This document shows, piece after piece, positions 44,483 to 54,502 of a DNA stretch of 64,000 bases (the stretch's first letter is position 1; each line of letters begins with the position of its first letter). A program made the position numbers and the translations under genes. Under the pieces are notes generated by a model. It saw only the letters and a program-made list of their open reading frames with translations. It searched no databases and was not told the DNA's origin. This DNA is from Paenibacillus sp. MSJ-34 (GTDB lineage: Bacteria > Bacillota > Bacilli > Paenibacillales > Paenibacillaceae), in contig NZ_JAHLPR010000014.1 in assembly GCF_018918005.1 (NCBI RefSeq), forward strand, positions 1 to 64,000, read 5' to 3'.

Positions 44483-45463
44483 TTAGTTACGCGCCTCTAT
44501 GCATCTTTGCAGCGTTTCTCTTATCGATGCCCGAACATCGTCCGGCCGGTATTGCAGAATCGGCATCGTATCGTCCGGATTGAGATAAGCGTCCCGGTTT
44601 TGAATCTCTGCCGTATATCCCAAGTGAATGCCGTGCTCCTTGCCCGCCTGCCGATCGTAGGCATCGTATTGTTCCATGACCGGTTTCATTTGTTCAAGCG
44701 GCACAACCGTAATTTTCGTCTCGGTTTGGCCCAGCATATCGGCGATCATTTGCATAAATTCGCTATGCTTCATATTCGTACCGCAGATCGCATAGCCGGT
44801 CCGGTGCGTTCCGTGCTCAATCGCCCCTACGGCAGCCTCCGCCACCTGTCTGGCCGTAACCATCGCCGTACCGCCTCCAAGCACGGGCACCGTGTCTTTG
44901 CCCCGCACTTGATCGACGAACATCGTCCATAACGGCGTCCGTCCCGGCATAACGCCGAAAATGTATGGCAGACGAAGCGTCATGACGTCCATGGCCCCCT
45001 CCCCTTCCATATAGGCGACTTCTTCTTGGAGCAGCCGCGTACGGGGATAAGCGTTATCCCGCTTCAAATCGAGGTCGGTCCACACTTCGGCGAAATGGGC
45101 GAAATACGAACCGAACAGCACGAACTTTTTCACGCCCGCTTGCTTGGCAAGCCGCGCCATCCGCTGTGTCGGCAGCACGTTCGCTTCATAGAAAAATTTC
45201 AACGCAGGCGCTTGAGGCACGATCCGCTCGTCCGCTCCGGCCGCGTAGACGAAAGCGTACTTTCCTTGCAGCATCCGCATAATTTCTTCATCGCTCATGC
45301 GATTCATGTCTCCGAGCGTGCAATTCACTTCCGGGGGAAGCAAATCTTCGGCCGGCATCGGCGGCAACGCTACCGTCGATACGGCGTAACCCCGCTTCAG
45401 CAATTCTTTCGTCGTATAATATCCTAAAAAGCCTGTTCCGCCTAATACGAACACTTCTTTCAT
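44483..45463 (-). CDS. NAD-dependent epimerase/dehydratase (extended SDR)
   Basis: A 326-residue extended short-chain dehydrogenase. The nucleotide loop VLGGTGFLGYYTTKEL (GxxGxxG) is at residues 6-21, and FVYAAGADER follows the fourth strand. The usual YxxxK is not obvious; VLFGSYFAH occupies the region, so it may belong to an atypical SDR subgroup. The protein has no TM helix. GGAGTGGGGAG precedes the ATG. It is monocistronic; substrate unknown (nucleotide sugar or isoprenoid-type compounds are possible). Confidence 0.8.
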   Translation of the reverse strand: MKEVFVLGGTGFLGYYTTKELLKRGYAVSTVALPPMPAEDLLPPEVNCTLGDMNRMSDEEIMRMLQGKYAFVYAAGADERIVPQAPALKFFYEANVLPTQRMARLAKQAGVKKFVLFGSYFAHFAEVWTDLDLKRDNAYPRTRLLQEEVAYMEGEGAMDVMTLRLPYIFGVMPGRTPLWTMFVDQVRGKDTVPVLGGGTAMVTARQVAEAAVGAIEHGTHRTGYAICGTNMKHSEFMQMIADMLGQTETKITVVPLEQMKPVMEQYDAYDRQAGKEHGIHLGYTAEIQNRDAYLNPDDTMPILQYRPDDVRASIRETLQRCIEARN

Positions 45464-45626
45464 GTTCTCCCCACTCCTTCACCGCTTCTAGGATGCGTTT
45501 CTTATACTCTCTATCTGCTTCCATTGTAACCTTTGGGCAGGGCAAGATATGTGATTTAAATCGCAAATCATGGCCTGCCCATGTCCCTACAAATAGTTAC
45601 TGTCCTTAATAATGAACAGGATTAAG

Positions 45627-45689
45627 AACGGGCGAAAGGCTGAATGCCGCAGGTCATATGATACCTGAAGCGCAAGCCCTTCGCCCGTT
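45627..45689 (-). terminator. large hairpin downstream of the GH35 gene
   Basis: AACGGGCGAA (45627-45636) pairs with TTCGCCCGTT (45680-45689), with further pairing inside (GGCT/AGCC, CAGGT/ACCTG). It lies 18 bases past the GH35 stop; the T tract is weak. Confidence 0.65.
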
Positions 45690-45706
45690 ATCGCGAATCG
45701 TGCCGA

Positions 45707-47524
45707 CTATGATTCCGGATCATCCTGCACGAAATTCAAGACGCTTTCGTCCATCGTTTCGACCGTCCCGAGATCTGGTTGGTCAGTGAGCGTAATGACT
45801 GGCCCGTTCGAACAGCCATGCAGCTCGAACAGCACGATTTCGTTGCGCCCCTTCCGCAGCAGCGGACCCGGGACATATAAAGCCCGCTGCGGCCCGGCCT
45901 CCCAATACCGGCCGAGAAGAAAGCCGTTCACCCATGCGACGCCCTTCTTCCAGCCGTCGAATCGCAAGAACGTGTCGCCGATCCGGTCCGCTTCGAAATA
46001 GCCGCGATACAATGCGGGAACCTCCTTGTTCCCATCGCCGCCCGCATGCTCCTCATAACGAATGGAAGCCAGCGCCTCCGCTTCAAACGGCAGCGTCCGA
46101 ACGGTCCAATGATATTGGAACTGGTTGTCGATGCGCACCCCTTCCGTGATGCCTTTCGGATCGCGCAGCAGCGGCCCGTAATTGACCCGGCCCATATTTT
46201 CGACCAGAATATCGAGCTTCGCTCCCTCAGCAGGCACGGAAATGTCCAATGGCTGCGGATTCCAGCGCTCTATGACCCCGAGCAGCTTCCCGTCCAGAAA
46301 CACTTGCGCCCGGTCGCGAACGTCCTGGATATACAGCTTCTGTCCGGAGCGCGGCCCCTTGACCCAGGTTGAATACAGGATAAACCCATAGGCCTGCCCG
46401 AACTTCTCCATCGGCTGAATCGCAACCCGTTCTTCCGGCTTGGACAACCGTTCCAGTTGCCCGAACAGATCCGCCCGCTCAGCCAGCGTAACGTTTCCGT
46501 ACGAAAGCTTGGGCACCGGTTCCGGCAGCGGGCAGCCGGGCTCGAAACCGTGCTTGGCCAGAACGCGCCGGACCGCTTCGTATTTGGGCGTAACATCGCC
46601 CCACTCCGTCAGCGGCGCATCGTAATCGTAGCTTGTCACCGTCGGCTCGTACGTCCGAATATGATTGGCGCCGTTATAGAAGCCGAAGTTCGTTCCGCCG
46701 TGGAACATATACATGTTGATCGAAGCGCCGCTCTCCAGCATTTCGTCCAATACGTTCGCCACATCGTCGGCGTCGCGGACGTGATGCGGCTCCATCCAAT
46801 GGTCGAACCAGCCGTTCCAATATTCCATCACCATAAGCGGTTCCGTCTGCCGATGTTCCCGGAATTTACCGAACGATTCGGCCACGCGCGAACCGAAATT
46901 GACCGTGGCGTGCACATCTTCGATCGTGCCGCCCAGCAGCATTTCGTCCGTAGGCCCGTCCGAAGTAAAGAGCAGCACATCGATTCCTCTCCGTACCAGC
47001 CCGTCGCGCAAATATTCCAAATACGCCGTATCGTTGCCGTAACTGCCGTATTCATTCTCCACCTGAACGGCGATTATCGGCCCACCGTTCGTCGAAAGCA
47101 GCGGAACAAGGAGCGGAATCAAACGGTCGTAGTAACGGTCCACCTTCTCCAAATAAGCCCGGTCGAAGCAGCGGAGCTGCATGTCGGTGTCTTGCAAAAG
47201 CCAGGCCGGCAATCCCCCGAACTCCCACTCCGCGCAGATGAACGGGCTCGGTCTGACAATCACGTGCAGACCCAGCCGGCCCGCCAACTCGATAAATCGG
47301 ACCACATCCGCTATCCCTTCGAAACGGAATTCGCCTTCTTTCGGCTCATGCACGTTCCAGGCAATGTATGTTTCCACCGTGTTGAACCCGCATGCCATCA
47401 ATTTTCGCAAACGATCCTCCCAATACTCCGGAACGACCCGGAAGTAGTGAATGGCGCCTGATACAATGCGGAACGGTTCCCCATCCAATAGATATTGTTC
47501 TTCTTGCCACGTTAACCGGCTCAC
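45707..47524 (-). CDS. GH35 beta-galactosidase
   Basis: A 605-residue cytoplasmic glycosidase. The family opening FRIVSGAIHYFRV and the long TIM-barrel signature NTVETYIAWNVHEPKEG are present. The acid/base Glu is in QVENEYGSYG (E158) and the nucleophile Glu in MVMEYWNGWF (E234). C-terminal beta-sandwich domains complete the usual layout. It would hydrolyse beta-galactosides from imported oligosaccharides. The start is a GTG at 47524 with GGGAGAGG upstream. It follows the solute-binding-protein gene but is separated from it by a hairpin. No tandem regulator motif was found directly upstream. Confidence 0.94.
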   Translation of the reverse strand: MSRLTWQEEQYLLDGEPFRIVSGAIHYFRVVPEYWEDRLRKLMACGFNTVETYIAWNVHEPKEGEFRFEGIADVVRFIELAGRLGLHVIVRPSPFICAEWEFGGLPAWLLQDTDMQLRCFDRAYLEKVDRYYDRLIPLLVPLLSTNGGPIIAVQVENEYGSYGNDTAYLEYLRDGLVRRGIDVLLFTSDGPTDEMLLGGTIEDVHATVNFGSRVAESFGKFREHRQTEPLMVMEYWNGWFDHWMEPHHVRDADDVANVLDEMLESGASINMYMFHGGTNFGFYNGANHIRTYEPTVTSYDYDAPLTEWGDVTPKYEAVRRVLAKHGFEPGCPLPEPVPKLSYGNVTLAERADLFGQLERLSKPEERVAIQPMEKFGQAYGFILYSTWVKGPRSGQKLYIQDVRDRAQVFLDGKLLGVIERWNPQPLDISVPAEGAKLDILVENMGRVNYGPLLRDPKGITEGVRIDNQFQYHWTVRTLPFEAEALASIRYEEHAGGDGNKEVPALYRGYFEADRIGDTFLRFDGWKKGVAWVNGFLLGRYWEAGPQRALYVPGPLLRKGRNEIVLFELHGCSNGPVITLTDQPDLGTVETMDESVLNFVQDDPES

Positions 47525-47553
47525 TTCATAATCCTCTCCCTTATTGCAAAGAG

Positions 47554-47589
47554 AGCTTTGAGACGGCCGCAGCCGGATTCCTCAAAGCT
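47554..47589 (-). terminator. hairpin after the solute-binding-protein gene
   Basis: AGCTTTGAG and CTCAAAGCT arms with inner GGCCG/CCGG pairing, between the binding-protein stop and the GH35 start. It probably reduces readthrough into GH35. Confidence 0.6.
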
Positions 47590-47608
47590 CAATGCATTCA
47601 GCACTTTT

Positions 47609-48999
47609 TTATTTAATGGTTCCTTTTTCGTTTATAATTTTCGTCGCTTCATCGACCATCCATTTCTGCACTTCGTCGATCGGCTCGTTGCTCAGCATAA
47701 ATTTGCTGAATCCGTCGTTAATCACCTTCGTCAACTCCGGCGAAGCCGTCGTCATGACAGGGGAAGCGTCCAAGAATTGAATCTCATTGCTGGCTACCGA
47801 ATATCTCAAGGATTCTACGTCGTACCATTCTTCCTTGCCGGCGATCAAGCGGTCGAGAATCGCGTCGTTGTTCGCTTTCTTCCAGCCCGAGAATTCGGCT
47901 CTCGCCGTCGAATCGGCCGTCGTCATAAATCTCATCAATTCGAACGCGGCGTCTTTATGTTTGGAAGTCGCGCCCATCGCCACTTGGGAACCGCTGGTGA
48001 AATATTTGCCGCCCTCGTATTCTTTAGGCTCGGCCCCTTGCGGCGGCAACGGAACCGGAGCGAACGCCGTTTTGAACTGGTGCGGATATTGCTCCTGATT
48101 GCCCGCATCCGGAATCGTAAAGTTACCGGTGAGAATCATTGCCGCTTCTTCGTTGAAAAACTCCGTCCGGTAATTCAGCTTGGCGGCAAGCACGTCCGCA
48201 TACGGCTTCGCGGTTTTGTCTACTTCCTCCATGTCTTTGCGCAATTGGAAAAAGTACTTGTATGTCGGATCCGCCAAAATCGTCGTCCCGTCGCTGTAAA
48301 GGAAAGGATCCCTCATGACCGTTTGCGCCGGCGCGTTCATGTACAACTCCCAAGTGTGGAAATACGTCCCGTAACGCTTGTCCACCCCTTCGCCTTTGGT
48401 CAACTTCTTGGCGTAATCGCGGAAATCGTCCCAGGTCCAGCCGTAGGTAGGCACCGGCAGCCCCGCTTCGTCCAGCGCGTCTTTGTTCAGCATGACGTAA
48501 TTGACGCTTTTCGTGTACTGCATGCCGTAAATTTGTCGTCGATTTTCGGATTGACGTAATATTCGTCTTCCGGCACCAAGCCGTTTTTCTCATAGAACTC
48601 GTTCAATGGAGCGAGCGCGCCCCGGCTTCCCCGCAGGAGGACGTCGTTAAGACTAGGCAGTTGCACCACGTCGACCGCTTCGCCGGAAGAAATGAGGAAA
48701 TCAAGCTTTTTCAACATTTCTACGGAATCGCCGGGAACGAGCACAACATGCTCGACCTTGATATTCGGATTCGCCTGCATGAACTCTTCCAGCATAGCGT
48801 CGGTGCTGACCGACTGCGCCTCGTTATCCCAGTTGTAATACTTGATAGTCACTTGTTCCTGTTTCCCTCCGCCATCGGATGAGGAACCGCCGCTTGCCTC
48901 CGGCTCGGAACCGGATTTGCCGCAAGCGCTCAACAACAATATAAGCACCAGCGACAGACTAAGCAATAATGAAATTCTTCGTTTGCTTTTTTGATTCAT
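47609..48999 (-). pseudogene. CUT1 extracellular solute-binding lipoprotein with a one-base frameshift
   Basis: Residues 1-155 come from one frame: signal peptide with lipobox LSAC, a Ser/Gly tether, then VTIKYYNWDNEAQSVSTDAM. The rest, from GMQYTKSVNYVMLNKDAL on, is in another frame ending at 47609. At 48533-48535 the minus strand reads GACAAATTTACGGCATG. One more A gives D-K-I-Y-G-M-Q-Y, normal for this family. A repaired protein would have about 463 residues, typical for CUT1 binding proteins. It precedes two permease genes read from their own promoter, and a tandem regulator motif lies upstream. Confidence 0.88.
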
Positions 49000-49075
49000 T
49001 TTGCTTCAACCCCCGTTATGATAAATGGTTCGAATTCCTTTCAACATCAGTATAAACACGGGCTCACGCGGTCAA

Positions 49076-49114
49076 GTGCAAAATTTTGAGGTCCTAGGCA
49101 GACGATTTTGACCT
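49076..49114. promoter_or_regulatory. tandem YesN-type regulator motif, solute-binding-protein promoter
   Basis: Two copies of a TTTTGA(C/G) core, GTGCAAAATTTTGAGG and GACGATTTTGACC (plus-strand reading), are 22 bp apart at 49084 and 49106. They lie 85 and 107 bases upstream of the start codon. Confidence 0.6.
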
Positions 49115-49125
49115 TTTCCGCCGAA

Positions 49126-49962
49126 CTAACCTTTCACTCCGCCGAGCGCAATCCCGTTAATCACCTGTCTTTGCATCGTAATAAAGACGATCACCAGCGG
49201 AACGATCGCCGACAACGCTGCCATCATCATAATAGCATAATTGTTCGTATAATCGTCGCGGAACAATGTCATTCCGAGCGGAATCGTGTACAGCTTCTTG
49301 CTAAGCAGAAAAATAAGCGGATTCTGGTAATCGTTCCAGGTCCAAATAAATTTAATGATCGCCACCGTAGCTAGCACCGGCTTGCACAGCGGGAGCATAA
49401 TGGACGCGAACGTGCGGATGTGCCCCGCTCCGTCAATCTTCGCCGCTTCGATAAATTCGTCGCTGATGCCCGCCATAAATTGGCGCAGCAGAAAGGTGAA
49501 ATAGATGGAGAACATGCTCATCAGAATCAGCGCGGCATGCGTATCGTAAAGGCCGAACCAGCGAATTAACAGGAACCGCGGAATCAGCGTCGCCTGATCC
49601 GGTATAATCATAAACGATATGAGGGCCAGAAACACCAGATTTCTTCCCCGGAACCGCAGTTTGGTCAAGGCGTAAGCCGACATCGACGAAATAATCAAGG
49701 CAATGATTGTCGTAATGACCGCCACTTTCAGCGAGTTGCCGTAAAAGTGATAGAATGGCACTTTCCCCATCCAGACGGTTTTGAAGTTGTATAACACGTT
49801 GATCTTCTCGGGAATCCATTGGATCGGGAAGCGCATCACGTCTTTTTCAAACTTGAAGGCCGCCGACACCATCCAAATTAACGGAATCAGGAAGATGACG
49901 GATACCCCTGCCATAACGACGGTCGTAACGATTTTTGCAAAATTTTTGCGAATAAGCAGCAA
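49126..49962 (-). CDS. CUT1 sugar ABC transporter permease (MalG/AraQ type)
   Basis: A 278-residue membrane protein with six predicted helices and the inner-membrane component motif EAAKIDGAGHIRTFASIMLPLCKP, which contacts the ATPase. The start is a TTG at 49962 with GAGGAGGG upstream. It follows the MalF-type permease on the same strand, and the two form a heterodimeric channel. No ATPase gene is present; in this family a shared MsmX-type ATPase encoded elsewhere commonly serves several such importers. Confidence 0.92.
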   Translation of the reverse strand: MLLIRKNFAKIVTTVVMAGVSVIFLIPLIWMVSAAFKFEKDVMRFPIQWIPEKINVLYNFKTVWMGKVPFYHFYGNSLKVAVITTIIALIISSMSAYALTKLRFRGRNLVFLALISFMIIPDQATLIPRFLLIRWFGLYDTHAALILMSMFSIYFTFLLRQFMAGISDEFIEAAKIDGAGHIRTFASIMLPLCKPVLATVAIIKFIWTWNDYQNPLIFLLSKKLYTIPLGMTLFRDDYTNNYAIMMMAALSAIVPLVIVFITMQRQVINGIALGGVKG

Positions 49963-49999
49963 GACGATCCCTCCTCAAATAAAATGCGTGTTCAACCGC

Positions 50000-50935
50000 T
50001 TATAGCGTATCCTCTTGTCTCATCTTCCAGGTGAGCGCCGTCACAAGTCCGATAATCGCGAACAACAGCCAGGAAATCGCGGACGCGTAACCCATGTTGT
50101 AAAATTGGAAGCCTTCCTCGTATATGCGGTAAACAAGCACGGTCGAGGAATTGTTCGGGCCGCCTTCGGTCAGGAACGAAATAATGTCAAACACTTTGAA
50201 CGATCCGATCAACATGGTAATAAACAGGAAAAACGTCGTCGGACGCAGCAAAGGCACGGTAATTTTGAAAAATTTCTGCAATCCGGTCGCTCCGTCGATC
50301 TCCGCTGCCTCGTACAATTCATCCGATATATTCGTCAGTCCCGCTAAATAAATAATGATCGTATACCCGAGCCCCGCCCAGGAGCTGATAATCGCAATGG
50401 CGATCAGCGACGTCTTCGGATCGGCCAGCCATTTCGGCGGATTGGAAATGCCAATGTCTAACAGAAACTGGTTGATCGGACCGAGGGAAGGATGGAACAA
50501 GGCGCTCCATACGGCAGCTACCGCAATAATGGACGAAATATAAGGGATGAAAAACGCCACCTTGAAATAATCCTTCAAATACACTTTGCTTTGGATCAGC
50601 ACGGCCAGCACCAGGGCGATGGCGATCGGCACCGGGACCGTAAGAACGGTGTAAAGCAAATTATTTTTCAACGCTTGCAAGATGGTCGGGTCCTGAAACA
50701 TGCGAATATAGTTGTCGAGCCCGATAAATTTGATCCCTTTCACTCCCGACAACAGATCCCAGGAGGAGAGGCTCAAGTACAGCGAGAAACCAAGCGCAAA
50801 TACGTTGAGCAGCAACATGCCAACGATCTCCGGCACAAGAAAGAGCCAACCGACCAGCGCTTCCTTACGCTGCGGAGTCCAGAATTTCCGGGGTTTGGGA
50901 AAACTTTCGGGCGTCGTTTGTTTAGCAACATCCAC
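50000..50935 (-). CDS. CUT1 sugar ABC transporter permease (MalF/LplB type)
   Basis: A 311-residue permease with six hydrophobic segments and the coupling motif YEAAEIDGATGLQKFFKITVPLLRP. A GTG at 50935 with AGGTGAT upstream begins the gene. It is the first gene of the two-permease unit. A tandem regulator motif lies 72-94 bases upstream of the start, between this gene and the YesN-type regulator, so the permeases have their own regulated promoter. It is likely to import the oligosaccharides handled by GH35, GH88, GH95 or the lyase encoded nearby. Confidence 0.92.
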   Translation of the reverse strand: MDVAKQTTPESFPKPRKFWTPQRKEALVGWLFLVPEIVGMLLLNVFALGFSLYLSLSSWDLLSGVKGIKFIGLDNYIRMFQDPTILQALKNNLLYTVLTVPVPIAIALVLAVLIQSKVYLKDYFKVAFFIPYISSIIAVAAVWSALFHPSLGPINQFLLDIGISNPPKWLADPKTSLIAIAIISSWAGLGYTIIIYLAGLTNISDELYEAAEIDGATGLQKFFKITVPLLRPTTFFLFITMLIGSFKVFDIISFLTEGGPNNSSTVLVYRIYEEGFQFYNMGYASAISWLLFAIIGLVTALTWKMRQEDTL

Positions 50936-51000
50936 GTCGTATCACCTCAACATTTTGTTCGTTGCCACTAATCATAAACAATCGCCCCCCCGGCTCGAAG

Positions 51001-51036
51001 GATGGATTCTGACCAGCTATGTGAAAGATTTTGACT
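51001..51036. promoter_or_regulatory. tandem YesN-type regulator motif, permease promoter
   Basis: GATTCTGACC (TTCTGA at 51007) and GTGAAAGATTTTGACTT (TTTTGA at 51029) are 22 bp apart. The second is followed by ATTTGCGGAAAAA, a string also found at the GH88 site near 57885. Confidence 0.6.
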
Positions 51037-51106
51037 TTTTATTTGCGGAAAAAGAAAACAACCTGTCCATTCGCTTCTCTGGACAGGTCGTTGGCCGGCG
51101 TTCGGC

Positions 51107-52702
51107 TTATTTGGCGTATCTGCTTGCGGCGTGCCGCGTTTTATACTCGCTGGGCGTCATGCCCGTATATTTCTTGAATACTTTCGAAAAATAGGTTCGG
51201 TCCGAGTATCCGAGGCCCATCGCCAGCGATTCGAGGGTCTGGCTCGACGTCGTCAACATTTTCGCGGCAATCTTCATCTTGTATTGGTGGACGTAATCCG
51301 TGAAATTGACGCCGGTCATTCGCTTGAAATAGCGCGAGAAATAACTCGGATTCAGAAATAAATACCGGGCCATATCGATAGAGGTAATATTCTCCGATAA
51401 ATGCCTGTCGATAAATTGCTGAATGACCTGGAGCTTCGGTTCCCGCACCGCCTGGCTAGCGCCTTGCCTTGCTTGCGCGATTTGCGCCAGCTTATTCGCC
51501 GCCAGTTCCGTTACATCCCGCAATGTTCTCGCGGAAGCGAGATAGACATAGAATTCCTCGTCCGAGTTCCGGCCGGCGAACATCATTTCCATGCTGCGCA
51601 GCAGGAACGATACGTCTCTCACAAGTTCGCCCGGCTCGATTCTTTGCTCCTGCGCCGCTTGGCCGATATCGGTTGCAACGCGCCGAATGGCGTCCGCGTC
51701 GTTATGCAGCATGGCCCGTTCCAGCTCGGATTTATACGAATCGAGGAAGCCTTGAGGAGACGGCAGGAACAGATGCTGCGCATAGCGCCCGAGATCCAGG
51801 ACAGCCAGTTCGTCGCTCTCGTAGAACTCGTGTTTGCGCTGAATGATCTGATGGTACACAGGCCCGATCGACTGCAGCGTCATTTTGTCCGTTACGGCGG
51901 CGACGCTCAACTGCACTCTAATGAATTGGGAGCATCGCCATTGCAAATCCTGCAAATAATTGCGGAAATGTTCATTCGCGTTACTCGCCAAATTCAGCCG
52001 ATAATTATATAAAATGGCGAGATGTTCTTGTTCCATGAACGGCGTAATGCCCTCGTAGGATTCGGATAACTCGACGGCAATATTGTAGATTGCGTATAAA
52101 ATGAGCGAAAAATCGCTGCGGTCATATAATTGTTCGTAAGACGAATACTGGAGAGTGACAATTCCCAGCATAAACCAAGGATAGCCCCAGGAGATGCCCA
52201 GTTGAGCCGCATACCCGAGCGTCGTCTCGGGGTGTACGCCGTCGATTACGCGTTGAAACAGGCCTTGTTTGAATAGTTCGCTGTTATAATTGGATACCTC
52301 GTGATCCATTCTCGTCGCTTTCGCCTTCAGCAGACGGATCGATTTGCGCAAGCTTTGCTCCAACTGCTCCGCCGTTAACTGATCCTTGAGCAGGTAATCG
52401 TCCGCATTCAATCTTACCGCACTCTGGGCGTAATGGAAATCCTCGTGGCAAGTAAGAAAGATAACGCGGATTTGGGGCTGTATCTTGGCGAACTCGGCGG
52501 CAAGCTCCAACCCGTTTGTCTGCGGCAAGCCGATGTCGGTAATGACAATGTCCGGCGCCGTTTCTTTGAACATATGCAGCGCCTTGGCGCTCGAATACGT
52601 CGTGCCGACGATGTGGAGGTTGAGCGATTCCCAATCGATCATTTGCCGCAGCACTTTCAGCATAGGCACATCGTCGTCGATTAACATGACTTTATGCATC
52701 AT
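51107..52702 (-). CDS. YesN-type response regulator with AraC DNA-binding domain
   Basis: A 531-residue regulator. The N-terminal receiver domain (residues 1-120) has acidic DDD near the start and the phospho-acceptor Asp in IVITDIGLPQTNG. A long central region follows, and the C-terminal AraC double helix-turn-helix contains INTSIDMARYLF-type and YSDRTYFSKVFKKYTGMTPSEYK sequence. I chose the ATG at 52702 because GGGAGGGACG precedes it. It overlaps the kinase gene end by four bases. The tandem TTTTGAC motifs upstream of four nearby units are its likely targets. Confidence 0.9.
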   Translation of the reverse strand: MMHKVMLIDDDVPMLKVLRQMIDWESLNLHIVGTTYSSAKALHMFKETAPDIVITDIGLPQTNGLELAAEFAKIQPQIRVIFLTCHEDFHYAQSAVRLNADDYLLKDQLTAEQLEQSLRKSIRLLKAKATRMDHEVSNYNSELFKQGLFQRVIDGVHPETTLGYAAQLGISWGYPWFMLGIVTLQYSSYEQLYDRSDFSLILYAIYNIAVELSESYEGITPFMEQEHLAILYNYRLNLASNANEHFRNYLQDLQWRCSQFIRVQLSVAAVTDKMTLQSIGPVYHQIIQRKHEFYESDELAVLDLGRYAQHLFLPSPQGFLDSYKSELERAMLHNDADAIRRVATDIGQAAQEQRIEPGELVRDVSFLLRSMEMMFAGRNSDEEFYVYLASARTLRDVTELAANKLAQIAQARQGASQAVREPKLQVIQQFIDRHLSENITSIDMARYLFLNPSYFSRYFKRMTGVNFTDYVHQYKMKIAAKMLTTSSQTLESLAMGLGYSDRTYFSKVFKKYTGMTPSEYKTRHAASRYAK

Positions 52703-54423
52703 AGTTTCGTCCCTCCCGACAAGAACACGTTTCGATCTTCCACAGGAAGATAAAGGACAGCGCTGGTCCCTCCAAGCGCATTTTGGCAAAGCGTCAAAGA
52801 GGCGGACGGACCGAATGTCAGTCTCAGCCTTTGGATAACGTTAATCAGACCTACTCTTTTATAGGAAGAATATTGCTCCGCACCATCGGACGACAGGCGG
52901 CGGTTCAGTTCCGTTCGAAGCTCTTCCTCCATACCGCAGCCGTTATCCTCGATTTCAATGGTTATGCCGTGGGGCCCGCTTGCGGCGCGCACCGCAATGC
53001 CGGCGTCGGGCTTGTCCACCAGCCCGTGTACGATGGCGTTCTCAATAAGCGGCTGCAGAACCAATTTGGGGATGACCGTCTGTTCCAATCCCGGCTCCAG
53101 GTCAATCGTCAGTTCCAGCGGAATTTCGTTGCGAATCTTCATAATATCGACATAATGCCCGAGCAGCTTGCATTCTTCCTGCAAGGTGGCCGGTTCGTTG
53201 ACCTTGAGATACGCCCGCAGCAAGCTCATGAGCGAGTCGATGATGCCGCTGTGCAGCCGATCCTGCTGCAAGATCAGGCTGCATTTGATCGAATTGAGCG
53301 TATTGATCAGGAAGTGGGGCCGGATTTGCATGAACAACGCCTCGAGCTCCATCACCCTCTTCTGTTCCTGTTCCTGCTCGATATCGTGAATTAATCCTTG
53401 GAGTTGATCCAGCATCGTATTCAATGTCTGCCCCAACTCGGCGATGTCGTCCTTGCCTTTCACTTCCAGCCTTGCGTCGAGATTGCCCGTTCAGAATTGG
53501 CGGACGACGCGCTGCAGCTTTTGGATAGGCCGGTGCAGTCTTCTGGCGATGAACATTGACGATATGGAAAATATGATAAAAAATAAGGAAACCCCCGCAA
53601 TACCGGTATAGAACGTTCTTGAGATTTGGCCCGTGAACGCTTCCTGAGACGCTTCGTATACGAGCGTCCAGTTCGTTTTGTCCAGCGTGACTTCGGAGCG
53701 GAGTTTCGGGCTTTGGGCCGCCGATTCATGCGGCGAAAGCCCGGCGTTGCCGGCAATCCGCTGCCCTTCCGCGTCGAACAAGGCTACCTTCCCGAACTCC
53801 ACCGGCTTCAGCAACCCTTCAAAATAAGATTCGGATATGCCGATAAGGAGCACGGAAAGATACTTCCCTTCGCTGCTGTCACGGATGACTCTGGCGATAT
53901 AGTAACTGCTCTTCTTCGTCGTACGGTCGGTGGCCATGCCCAGCCATTGCAGCGTCTCCGGCCGGTTCAAATCCACTTTGCTCAGCAACATGTCCAGATT
54001 CTGCGTGACGGGCGTCAACTCTTCCGTACTGGAAGAAATAATAAACCGCTCCCGGTTTACCAGATACATGCGAATATTATTGTTCAACGGTTTGGATGTG
54101 ATTAGGGAGAAGATTTCCTTAATCTGCGTAAAATTCGTGTAATCGTCATAAGAACGAATGCGGCCCGTATCCGCAAAGCTCTTCAAATATTTCCTGAAGC
54201 TCGTATCGTTGACAATAAAGTGCGAGGCAAACGAAACATCGTCAATCGTTTTACCTATTTCATCGATCATCACATTGAGAAAGTTATCGTTAGTTAATTG
54301 CAGCTTCTCTACCATCGTTTCTTTAATCAGGCCAAAAGAGATGACCGATACGGCAATAATAGGCAAAAAAATGAAGAGAAGGAACGACAACTGCATTCTA
54401 CGATAATAGGTCATCTTGAACAT
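52699..54423 (-). pseudogene. YesM-type sensor histidine kinase interrupted by an in-frame TGA
   Basis: The frame encodes a two-TM sensor kinase: TM near residues 10-32, an extracellular sensor to about 270, a second TM, HAMP, and a His_kinase domain (QIRPHFLINTLNSIK with the phosphorylated His). The ATPase domain has N, G1 and G2 boxes (ENAIVHGLV, IEDNGCGM). A TGA at 53491-53493 interrupts the HAMP region after QRVVRQF; the next codons read TGNLDARLEVKGKDD in the same frame. A CGA or GGA to TGA change would explain it. Without readthrough the cytoplasmic kinase half is not attached to the sensor. Confidence 0.88.
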
Positions 54424-54502
54424 GTACTCGCGCCTCTTTCATGATACTTTACTTTTATTGTATCAGGACGGCGGATTGCCCGCATTTCCTTTTTATGCAC
54501 AT

